Positions 7,696 through 14,795 of a stretch of DNA of 26,001 bases are shown in pieces; position 1 is the stretch's first letter; each line of letters opens with the position of its first letter. The position numbers and the translations under genes were made by a program. The notes beneath the pieces were generated by a model. It saw nothing but the letters and a program-made list of their open reading frames with translations. It searched no databases and was not told the origin of the DNA. Origin of the DNA: an uncultured bacterium (GTDB taxonomy: Bacteria; Verrucomicrobiota; Verrucomicrobiia; Opitutales; Intestinicryptomonadaceae). Location of the stretch: contig CAJMOT010000017.1 in NCBI GenBank assembly GCA_905214995.1, forward strand, positions 1 through 26,001. Reading direction: 5' to 3'.

Positions 7696-8144
7696 TCTAT
7701 TTGAAAATTTTTCCGAGTTTGGAGCCGAAGACGTCAACCGCCGCTGAATGGAAAGCAAAAATCGCCCAAAACGACTGGCTTGTCTACGCCGAACCTACCG
7801 TCCAATTTCTGCCCGAAACCAATGTGTACGAACGCAGAATACGCGAAACCCCCTGCGCATAAGGCGATACGGCACACCGCCCGCAATCTTCCCGCGCCGC
7901 GTTAAAATGTTTTCGTAGCTGTCCGTTCCCCTTGCGGGCGGCAAGATTAAAGCGGCATTGCAAACGGCTTGCAACCGCTCTGAAGACCCATCGCAATATC
8001 CTTTCCGAAAACCCTTAAAATATGGAAGATTTCCTCAAACGTTCGATTTTTTTCCTCAAACCTTCTGATGCGATACACGGGGCATTTAACCCTGCGGAAG
8101 TTAAAAAAACATTAGGGCGCGTTTAGAATTTTATAAAGGCTTTC
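7696..8144. other. Non-coding stretch upstream of recA
   Basis: No convincing gene is found here. Short frames (63 and 70 codons) lack starts, motifs or family resemblance. The stretch is more AT-rich in its second half than the neighbouring genes. It contains a 10-bp inverted repeat, CCGCCCGCAA (7877-7886) and TTGCGGGCGG (7932-7941), separated by 45 nt. It also holds a tandem direct repeat (8030-8065), listed separately, and it ends at a terminator-like hairpin. Confidence 0.5.
8030..8065. repeat. Tandem direct repeat TTTCCTCAAACNTTC, 21-bp period
   Basis: TTTCCTCAAAC followed by one variable base and TTC occurs at 8030-8044 and again at 8051-8065. The two copies match at 14 of 15 positions, and their starts are 21 bp apart, two turns of the helix. 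That arrangement is typical of a paired binding site for a dimeric regulator. It lies about 140 bp upstream of the recA promoter. No regulated gene is obvious. Confidence 0.45.
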
Positions 8145-8167
8145 CCTCCGGCCGCGCCGGAGGTTTT
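8145..8167 (+). terminator. Strong hairpin plus TTTT with no known gene in front of it
   Basis: CCTCCGGC (8145-8152) pairs perfectly with GCCGGAGG (8156-8163) across a CGC loop and is followed by TTTT (8164-8167). It lies upstream of the inferred recA transcription start, so it is not part of the recA leader. No plus-strand gene precedes it between 5675 and here. Confidence 0.5.
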
Positions 8168-8200
8168 CGCGGCAAATTCGCGCCGCGCAAAATAATTTTG

Positions 8201-8229
8201 TGGACACCCCCGCGCCGCCGGAATATAAA
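8201..8229 (+). promoter_or_regulatory. Predicted sigma70-type promoter of recA
   Basis: TGGACA (8201-8206) and TATAAA (8224-8229) each match the -35 and -10 consensus at five of six bases with the ideal 17-bp spacer. Transcription would begin near 8236, giving a leader of about 36 nt before the recA ATG. No SOS (LexA) box was recognised. Confidence 0.6.
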
Positions 8230-8271
8230 CCCGTGCGAATTTTTAGATAACAACGAAATCGCAAAAAACGT

Positions 8272-9318
8272 ATGGCAAAACAGAAAATTCCCACGCAGCA
8301 GATAGCCAAGGACGACAAGGCTCTCGAAACCGCCCTCAGCATGGTAAACAAACAGTTCGGGGAGGGTTCGCTCGTCCGCCTCGGCGACGCGACCAAGATG
8401 AACGTCGAGACGATAAGCACGGGGTCGGTGGCCATAGACCTCGCCCTCGGCGTCGGCGGTCTGCCGCGCGGCAGAATCGTCGAAATCTACGGCCCCGAAT
8501 CCTCTGGCAAGACCACCCTCTGCCTCTCGCTCATAGCCGAGGCGCAGCGCAGGGGCGGCAACGCCGTGTTCATCGACGTGGAGCACGCTCTCGACCCGCA
8601 TTACGCGAAAGTAGTGGGCGTTGACCTCGAAAACCTCATGGTCGCCCAGCCCGAGTGCGGCGAGGACGCCCTCAATATAGCCGAGACCCTCATACGCTCC
8701 GGCGCGATAGACGTTGTGGTAATCGACTCCGTGGCGGCCCTCGTCTCGCGGCAGGAGCTCGACGGGCAGATGGGCGACGCCACCGTCGGGCTACAGGCGC
8801 GCATGATGAGCCAGGCCATGCGCCGCCTGACCGCAGCCATCAGCAAGACTTCCTGCATTTGCGTGTTCACAAACCAAATCCGCGAGAAAATCGGCGTGAT
8901 GTTCGGCAATCCCGAGACGACCCCGGGCGGGCGCGCGCTCAAATTCTTCGCTTCGGTGCGCATCGACATCCGCAGAATCGGGCAGATAAAGGACGCTTCC
9001 GGAAAAGTCATAGGCAACCGCACCAAGATAAAGGTAGTCAAAAACAAAGTTGCGCCGCCCTTTACCGAATGCGAATTCGACATCATGTACAACGAGGGCA
9101 TTTCGCTCACCGGCAGCCTAATCGATTTGGGCATAGAGCAGAAGATACTCGAAAAGAAGGGCGCGTGGATTTCCTATAACGGCGAGCTCATAGGACAGGG
9201 GCGCGAAGCGGCAAAGGCCTACCTCATGGAACACCCCGACGTCGCCGAAAAAATCCGCGAGGCAATCACGGCCTCCACCACCGTAGTGGGCGGCACCGCC
9301 CTCGGCGAAAACGCGTAG
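8272..9318 (+). CDS. recA: DNA recombination and repair protein RecA
   Basis: 348 residues, the usual RecA length. It forms ATP-dependent filaments on single-stranded DNA, drives strand exchange and activates LexA-type repressors. The Walker A motif is GPESSGKTT (about residues 67-75), followed by the FIDVEHALDP block. VVVIDSVAAL is the Walker B strand, GDATVGLQARMMSQAMRRLT covers loop L1, and NQIREKIGVMFGNPETTPGGRALKF covers loop L2. The ATG at 8272 follows a good promoter with only a weak ribosome site. The C-terminal tail is short and not strongly acidic. The last 53 bp overlap the antisense end of the convergent PEP-CTERM gene. Isoleucine is often encoded by ATA, about 13 of 31 codons by hand count. 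Confidence 0.98.
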   Translation: MAKQKIPTQQIAKDDKALETALSMVNKQFGEGSLVRLGDATKMNVETISTGSVAIDLALGVGGLPRGRIVEIYGPESSGKTTLCLSLIAEAQRRGGNAVFIDVEHALDPHYAKVVGVDLENLMVAQPECGEDALNIAETLIRSGAIDVVVIDSVAALVSRQELDGQMGDATVGLQARMMSQAMRRLTAAISKTSCICVFTNQIREKIGVMFGNPETTPGGRALKFFASVRIDIRRIGQIKDASGKVIGNRTKIKVVKNKVAPPFTECEFDIMYNEGISLTGSLIDLGIEQKILEKKGAWISYNGELIGQGREAAKAYLMEHPDVAEKIREAITASTTVVGGTALGENA

Positions 9319-10915
9319 CAACGCAAAGCGCGAGCGCGCCGAGGAGGACTGCCATTGCCGCGGGTTCGGGGACTTGCGAGAAGCTCACGGTCAGCATATT
9401 GCCGTCCCATGCGAAATTGGCTATCGCCCCGAGCAGGTTTTGGGCTATGAAGTCGCCGTTGGCGTCGTCGGAAAATCCGGAGAGCGATTCGCAGAATATC
9501 AGCGCGTAAGCGGGCTCGCCTATGAGCAGCGACGCGTCGAAGCCGTCGAAGTCTATGCCGATTTTTTCGGTTCCCTTTTTTGAGAGCGCTCCGAGGTTCA
9601 GGGCGTATATGCCCGCGGCGAAGGAGTCTTTATTGCCTATCAGCAGGGCGCCGCTTTTCAGCACGGCGGAAGCAAAGGAAACTCCGTCGCCGAGCGCGCC
9701 GAATCTGCCGCCGTCGAGCGCAAGTTCCCCGTTGCCGAAAGTCGACTGGTTTTGAAAGAGAAGCGTTCCGCCCGAGACGGTCACGGCGTCCACCAGCAGC
9801 CCCGTGGCGGAATTTGTGGAGGACTTGTCGGAGAATATCATCGTCTGGGCGTTTGTGGCGGAGGAATCCATTTTCAAGCTGAACTGCGTTCCGCCGTCGT
9901 TCCTGAATGTCCCCTGCCAGGCGGCGTCAACCTTGTTGGTGAAAGTCATGTTGATTTTACGGTTCGCGGCGTCATAGTCTTCCGTCGCGCTCAACAGCGC
10001 GGAACCTTTCAGCCCGCCTATCGTTATGTTAGAGTCGAACGCGGCGTCGGACGGCAGAGTTTCCGCCTTTTCGCCAAGTTTGGCTTTGAGGTTCCACTCG
10101 GTGAGGTATTCGTGGTTTACGGTACTCGCGTAGAGCGGCGTCATGTCAACGACGCCCCCGACTGTGAAGTTTGTGACAGAGGTCTGAAAGATTATCCTCT
10201 GCGCGTTTAAATCGCCTGTGGAAGTGAAACCCGGCGTTTGAGAGAACGTGAGATTGCCGTCCACTTGGAAAGCGCAATTCTGTTGAATGCTTGTAGTGTA
10301 GTATGTATTGTCTCCGCTCGACGAATGTATTTGCGAGGAAATGTAATTGTTGGCAATCGTCAGCCTCAAACCCTGCTGCTGGCAGGCCTCGTTCCACGCC
10401 GCCTTGTTTGCGACATTCATGTCGCCGTAGACATGGTAGGTATTGCCAACTCGCGTATCGCCGTTGCCGCCTATTGATATATTTACCATTGAGGGATTCC
10501 AGTTTGCGTATGACTCTTCAAGGGTTAGATTGAAGTTGCCGGTTATGTTCATATTGATGTCCGCGGCGCCGATAATGGTAAATCCCGCCGAACCGAGTTT
10601 GAGGACATAGTTCAGGTCGTGGATTTCGATCGGCTCGATCCCGTATCCCGACACTATTCCGGTTTGGCTCTCGGTGTCGGCGATTACCCACAGATTGTTG
10701 TCTGCGCCGGGTATCGCAGGGGTTCCGTCCTCCGTTTGCCACCAACTCTTCTGCCTTTCCTCGTCCGCCCACTGGTATTTGAAATAACATGCTCCCTCTC
10801 CCCACATTTGCGTCGAAAAATCTTTGGTCGAATACAAATCGACATAGGCCCCTTCTTGGGCGAAGGCGGACATGGCAAACAGCGGAAATAAGGCAAACGG
10901 AAAAATCTTTTTCAT
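9266..10915 (-). CDS. PEP-CTERM-anchored surface protein with autotransporter-type repeats (copy 1)
   Basis: 549 residues. MKKIFPFALFPLFAMSAFA is a signal peptide. The middle is rich in Gly, Ser, Thr and Asn with beta-helix character. Near 390-420, VSGGTLLFQNQSTFGNGELALDGGRFGALG resembles the passenger-associated repeat of autotransporter-like proteins. The C-terminus has VPEP, a hydrophobic helix and RFRRGR, the PEP-CTERM sorting signal recognised by exosortase/archaeosortase-type enzymes. No exosortase gene is in the window. The last 170 or so residues align with those of the protein at 13192-14625, so the two are paralogues. Eleven residues (about GRCRPLRWWRP) follow the usual arginine cluster. 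This tail is encoded antisense to the recA end, so no terminator fits between the two genes. The ligand or role is unknown; adhesion or matrix is typical. Confidence 0.85.
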   Translation of the reverse strand: MKKIFPFALFPLFAMSAFAQEGAYVDLYSTKDFSTQMWGEGACYFKYQWADEERQKSWWQTEDGTPAIPGADNNLWVIADTESQTGIVSGYGIEPIEIHDLNYVLKLGSAGFTIIGAADINMNITGNFNLTLEESYANWNPSMVNISIGGNGDTRVGNTYHVYGDMNVANKAAWNEACQQQGLRLTIANNYISSQIHSSSGDNTYYTTSIQQNCAFQVDGNLTFSQTPGFTSTGDLNAQRIIFQTSVTNFTVGGVVDMTPLYASTVNHEYLTEWNLKAKLGEKAETLPSDAAFDSNITIGGLKGSALLSATEDYDAANRKINMTFTNKVDAAWQGTFRNDGGTQFSLKMDSSATNAQTMIFSDKSSTNSATGLLVDAVTVSGGTLLFQNQSTFGNGELALDGGRFGALGDGVSFASAVLKSGALLIGNKDSFAAGIYALNLGALSKKGTEKIGIDFDGFDASLLIGEPAYALIFCESLSGFSDDANGDFIAQNLLGAIANFAWDGNMLTVSFSQVPEPAAMAVLLGALALCVATRFRRGRCRPLRWWRP

Positions 10916-11384
10916 AATAATGCGCAGATTATCATCGCGGAGAACAAAGTCAAATATTTTATAATAATATAAACATATTCCGCAACCGTCCGCGCCGGAG
11001 ATTTAATGCCGCAAAACCCGTTTTCGCTCTCTCCTTGATCCGCGCAAACAACTGCGCGTATCTTCCGCCAATGCGCAGTTCAGCCTAAGCGCAAATGCAA
11101 AAAGCTCGGCCTCCCCCGACCGGCGGAGACGAGAAAACGCGGCGGAAATCGGAGCCGCTTATCCTACCGGCGGAAACTCTATTTTATGAGGGAAATGCCC
11201 CATTGCAAGTTCCCCTTGCAATCGGCTGATTCATCGGGACAGAAACGGCGGCAATCAGCTTTTCGAGACGGAACAATGAATTTGAGTTATGTCCCTCTGA
11301 ACAGGAACGCGCCGAATGCGCTTTCGGATAGAAGCCGGAAAGCGCTCCGAACTGGAACTCGCCGGCGGCGCATTTTGCGCGCGC
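10916..11384. other. Non-coding gap between porin 3' end and PEP-CTERM copy 1
   Basis: No gene is supported. The part next to the PEP-CTERM start (10921-10980) is AT-rich and probably holds its minus-strand promoter, but no -35/-10 pair with proper spacing stands out. Inverted repeats are AACTGCGC/GCGCAGTT (11050-11057 with 11073-11080) and ATTGCAAG/CTTGCAAT (11202-11209 with 11215-11222, 5-nt loop). GCTGATT/AATCAGC (11225-11231 with 11253-11259) is a third. These could be part of a structured transcript downstream of the porin. Confidence 0.4.
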
Positions 11385-11411
11385 AAAAAAAGAGCCAAAC
11401 TTGCGTTTGGC
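11385..11411 (-). terminator. Strong bidirectional intrinsic terminator of the porin gene
   Basis: GCCAAAC (11394-11400) and GTTTGGC (11405-11411) form a seven-pair stem with a 4-nt loop. On the minus strand it is followed by TC and seven T (11391-11385). On the plus strand it is followed by CC and six T. The flanking A- and T-runs and GCGC/GCGC extend the stem. It starts about 29 bp after the porin stop. Confidence 0.85.
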
Positions 11412-11439
11412 CCTTTTTTGCGCGTTTGCCGTTCTCCGA

Positions 11440-12678
11440 TTAGAAGAGAACCTGAACCTGCGCCCAGACGGTGTTGCCGTACACGCGTTCGACGGACGCG
11501 TCGCCCTGGTCGTAATAAGCGAACTCGTAGCCGAGGGAGGTCTTGACCGCGGTCGTGGCATACCAGTTGACGCCGCCGTAGAAAGTCATCGCCTGGTTTA
11601 TGTTGCCGAGATCGTTGCCGCTGTAAGCGGAACGCAGACCCATGCCGTTCGTGGAGACATAGGAGCCGCGGAATACGGGTTCGATCGCGCCCCATTCGCC
11701 GATATCCATTTTATAGGCGGCGGTGAAGTTCGCGCCCATCGGGGTGCGGCCCACGCCGTTGCGCCCGGGAGTGTAGTCTTCAGCCTGCTGGAGGAAGAAT
11801 TCGCCGATGAGGGTGAGCCCGCGCCAGTTGAGAGTGGCATAGGGATTGATGCCCCATACGCTGCCTTTCTGCGTATAGCTGGCGGCGGTCATGCCCTGGG
11901 GAGCGTAGCCGAAGTTAACGCCGATGTCGTAGGAGAGCGTTTCGCCCTTGACGTCGGCGACATTCTTATAGCCCAAATTAGCCCAGAAGCTGAGGGCGGA
12001 GCTGTCCTGAGCTTCGGTGATATAGTTGGTCACGCCGCCTTCGGAAACGCCGGAAGTCACCGCCGCGCCGTAATAGAGGCCGTCGACCTGGGTGATATTG
12101 CCGTCCCAGAACACGCCGACCGTGCGCGAACCGAAGTTCTTGCCTTCATAGCGGGTGAAGAAATAAGTGGCAACCGAACGTTCAACCGCGAGCTGGCCGA
12201 AGTCGTCCATATTCTGTTCGTAGCCCATGTTCACCTTGCGGAGGCCGAGCTGGAGGGTGCCGTTGATGTAATCGAGGTCGATCTTCTTAGAGGCGACTAC
12301 CTTGTCGAGGTAATTCTTGCTTGCGCCTTCCGTGCCGAAGTCGGTGACGACTTCCGCGCTCCATCCGCCGCCCACGTCGGCTTCAATGCCGAGCTTCACA
12401 TAGCGGAGGGTAAAGCCGTTCTGCTGTCCAAAAATCGAAGAACCGCTTTTCACGCTGTTCTTTCCCCATGAGTACCAGCCCTGAGCGCCGCCGAAAATCT
12501 TGATGGACTTCGTAGACTTGGTGGCGGGAGTCACCGCCACGGAATCCTTGGCGATCTGCGCGGCTTCCTGCTGCGTGAGCATTCCCTTCTTGACGAGCGT
12601 TTCAAGAAGCGCTTTGTCCTGAGCGTTGGCGGCTGCAACCGCGCCCGCTACGAGTAAGCTGATGATTACTTTTTTCAT
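11440..12678 (-). CDS. Outer-membrane porin, OprO/OprP-like (phosphate-selective porin family)
   Basis: 412 residues. MKKVIISLLVAGAVAAANA is a signal peptide. Residues 24-42 (LLETLVKKGMLTQQEAAQI) are the short helical segment common at the mature N-terminus of verrucomicrobial porins. The rest alternates polar and aromatic residues as in a 16-stranded beta-barrel and ends in VQVLF, a terminal Phe typical of barrel-assembly signals. Such porins pass small anions or oligosaccharides through the outer membrane; selectivity cannot be read here. It stands alone on the minus strand with its own strong terminator and a leader rich in G and T. Codon use is more uniform than in neighbouring genes (many GTG, AAG and TAC-type codons), which suggests high expression. 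Confidence 0.87.
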   Translation of the reverse strand: MKKVIISLLVAGAVAAANAQDKALLETLVKKGMLTQQEAAQIAKDSVAVTPATKSTKSIKIFGGAQGWYSWGKNSVKSGSSIFGQQNGFTLRYVKLGIEADVGGGWSAEVVTDFGTEGASKNYLDKVVASKKIDLDYINGTLQLGLRKVNMGYEQNMDDFGQLAVERSVATYFFTRYEGKNFGSRTVGVFWDGNITQVDGLYYGAAVTSGVSEGGVTNYITEAQDSSALSFWANLGYKNVADVKGETLSYDIGVNFGYAPQGMTAASYTQKGSVWGINPYATLNWRGLTLIGEFFLQQAEDYTPGRNGVGRTPMGANFTAAYKMDIGEWGAIEPVFRGSYVSTNGMGLRSAYSGNDLGNINQAMTFYGGVNWYATTAVKTSLGYEFAYYDQGDASVERVYGNTVWAQVQVLF

Positions 12679-13140
12679 ATCCTATTTGTAGTTTGTTTTG
12701 GTTTGGGAACCGGCGGAAATACTCCTTAATAAGAATATACTCAGCCGATTCTTCATTATGTTTTGATTTTTTTTCGCGCAAATCAAGCCTTTTTTTAACA
12801 TGCCGCTAATAATACGCAAATATTACGGCGGCCGCATTGCGCCGCACAATCGCGCCGGAATGCTTTTGCGCCGCTTTGCCGCGGCGGTCGGACGCATCCT
12901 ACATCCGGCGCCATTCGGACGTTTGCGAAATTTTCCTAAAATTTAAAAATATTTTCCTAACTATTGCGCAAAGGCGTGATCCCGCGCGCATTTTCATCGC
13001 GCGCATTTGCCATAAACCGGACAATAACTCCTTGCCTTAGCGCGTCTCCATCCCCCCATTCCTTTCCTGCCCATTCCACGCCTTTGCCGTCGCAATTCTC
13101 CGACTTCCGAAAACTCCCGCACCCGCCTTCCGATAAAATT
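12679..13140. other. Porin upstream region and non-coding gap
   Basis: No gene is supported. The part next to the porin start (12679-12810) is AT-rich with runs of A and T and should hold the minus-strand porin promoter. CATAAT on the minus strand near 12755 is a possible -10 box, but its best -35 partner is poorly spaced. The remaining sequence up to 13140 shows two close copies of CGCGCGCATTT (around 12984-13005) and nothing else of note. Confidence 0.35.
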
Positions 13141-13171
13141 AAAAGGCGGCCCGCTCCGGAGCCGCCTTTTT
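13141..13171 (-). terminator. Bidirectional intrinsic terminator of PEP-CTERM copy 2
   Basis: AAAAGGCGGC (13141-13150) pairs perfectly with GCCGCCTTTT (13161-13170) across a 10-nt loop, giving a T-run on either strand. It begins 21 bp after the minus-strand stop of the PEP-CTERM gene. Confidence 0.8.
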
Positions 13172-13191
13172 GCCGAAAACTTAAATTCCGC

Positions 13192-14625
13192 CTACCCGCG
13201 CCTGCGGCGCGCGGCAATGCCGAATGCGATGGCGGCAAGCCCGAGGAGCGCCGCGGCTTCCGCGGGTTCCGGAACCGCCCCAAAAGTCACTTGCAGAGCG
13301 TTGCCGTTCCACTCGAAATCCGCTATCGCATTGAGGAGATTTTCAGAGGCAAAATATTCGTCGGCGTCGACTTCCGACAACATGCCCGAAAGCGAACCCG
13401 CCGTTATGAGGTCGTAGGTGGCGCCTATGAGCCCCGAGGCGTCGAGGCCGTTGAAGTCTATCGCTATCTTGTCCGCGCCGACTTTGCTAAATTCGCCCGC
13501 AATTAAAATCAAATCGACTCCCGCGCCGGAGAAAAACTTGTCGTTGTCGGCAAATATGAATCCGCCGCCGTTGAATTCCACGGAGGAGACCGCCGCGTTT
13601 CCGACCGCGCCGAACCTGCCGCCGTTGAGAGTGAGCTTGCCGTGCGAGGAACCCGCGGCGGTTCTCACCAGAAGCGTACCGTTCTCCATCTGTATGTAGC
13701 CGGAAAACGAATTTTCGCCCGAGAGAACCTGGGTTGCGGAACCGTCCATAACGATATTGACGGACGACCCCTCCGCATTTGTCACGACGCCTGAAAATGT
13801 CTGGTCAGCGGGGTTCGTCAAAACGAGCGTATAGTTTACGCCCTCTACGGCTTCGGTAGTCACAGCGCCGGCAGTCCCCCTCAGTCCTCCGACTTTGAGG
13901 AACTGCTCGAAGTCCGCCATTTTCGCGAACTGCACCCTGCCCGTATTCGCGCCGAAGTCTATGACGCCCCTTATGACGCCGGCGGCCTGGTCGTAAGTCG
14001 CGGCGGCCCTTCCGACGGAAAATGTTATCACCGCGTTGTTGTGGTTGAGATAGACGTTCTCCGCAGAAAATGAGGTAAGCGACGCGCCTTCGGCGCCGAA
14101 TATGAGATTGTTGTATCCGTTGCTGTTGTTATTGTACACATTTCCGCCTATCGAGAGATTGCCCGTAGTAAATCGGACATAGCCGTTGGAATTGTACGCA
14201 AGATCTTCGGCTATCCGCATGTGCGCGCTCGCACGCAGGTTGAACATAGCCCAATTGTTGTTGCATCCGGAAATCGTCAGGCTCTTCGCGCTGAACGTCT
14301 GGTTGTCGAGAAGGACAAGGGAACCCGCCATCTGGTATTCAAAGGCGTTTCGGGAGTAGTCTATCACGACGTCGGTTTCGACGGTCGGCGCGGCGACGGA
14401 ATCCGCATAAGTGTACGTCGGCTTGCCGTCGGCGTCCACGGTAAAGCCCGTCGCCCAGTTGTAATTGTCGTTACCCTCCTCCGAACTCTTCTCCGCATCC
14501 AGAAGGTTGCGGCCCGAATTTTGGTCGAAAGTCGAATTGAAAGTCTTGGTATCCACCCAATAAAGGGTCTCGGCGGAAGCCGAAAGCGCGGCAAACAGCG
14601 CGCAGAAATACGCTATGCTTTTCAT
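13192..14625 (-). CDS. PEP-CTERM-anchored surface protein with autotransporter-type repeats (copy 2)
   Basis: 477 residues. MKSIAYFCALFAALSASA is a signal peptide. The body is beta-rich and repetitive. Residues about 310-345 (ENSFSGYIQMENGTLLVRTA...GKLTLNGGRFGAVG) carry the autotransporter passenger-type repeat. The C-terminus VPEPAEAAALLGLAAIAFGIAARRRRG is a textbook PEP-CTERM signal: motif, helix and arginine cluster. The last third matches copy 1 nearly block for block, for example KVGADKIAIDFNGLDASGLIG against KKGTEKIGIDFDGFDASLLIG. The upstream part has diverged, so duplication is old. The gene is divergent from the esterase gene 170 bp away. No Shine-Dalgarno precedes the ATG. Anchoring needs an exosortase encoded elsewhere. 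Confidence 0.86.
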   Translation of the reverse strand: MKSIAYFCALFAALSASAETLYWVDTKTFNSTFDQNSGRNLLDAEKSSEEGNDNYNWATGFTVDADGKPTYTYADSVAAPTVETDVVIDYSRNAFEYQMAGSLVLLDNQTFSAKSLTISGCNNNWAMFNLRASAHMRIAEDLAYNSNGYVRFTTGNLSIGGNVYNNNSNGYNNLIFGAEGASLTSFSAENVYLNHNNAVITFSVGRAAATYDQAAGVIRGVIDFGANTGRVQFAKMADFEQFLKVGGLRGTAGAVTTEAVEGVNYTLVLTNPADQTFSGVVTNAEGSSVNIVMDGSATQVLSGENSFSGYIQMENGTLLVRTAAGSSHGKLTLNGGRFGAVGNAAVSSVEFNGGGFIFADNDKFFSGAGVDLILIAGEFSKVGADKIAIDFNGLDASGLIGATYDLITAGSLSGMLSEVDADEYFASENLLNAIADFEWNGNALQVTFGAVPEPAEAAALLGLAAIAFGIAARRRRG

Positions 14626-14795
14626 TTTTATTTTGGGAAAGTTTGAAATTCAATGCGGGAAATCCGCCTTTTCCTAAAAATTTCTCTATTCGTAGCCCCA
14701 AACGAGTCAAGAGAAAATCCCACAGGCTTTCCCGCGGCGGATTGCCGGTTGGATTTTTGGTTGAAAAAAGCGCGGAATCCGGTTTTTTCAAAAGA

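Noticed and set aside
8168..8271. LexA/SOS box in the recA promoter
   Set aside because: No CTG-N10-CAG or GAAC-N4-GTTC type palindrome overlaps the predicted promoter; other LexA motifs of this phylum could be missed.
11401..12471. 356-codon plus-strand open frame across the porin
   Set aside because: It is antisense to a clear signal-peptide porin with a matching terminator. The translation has no recognisable domain or ribosome site.
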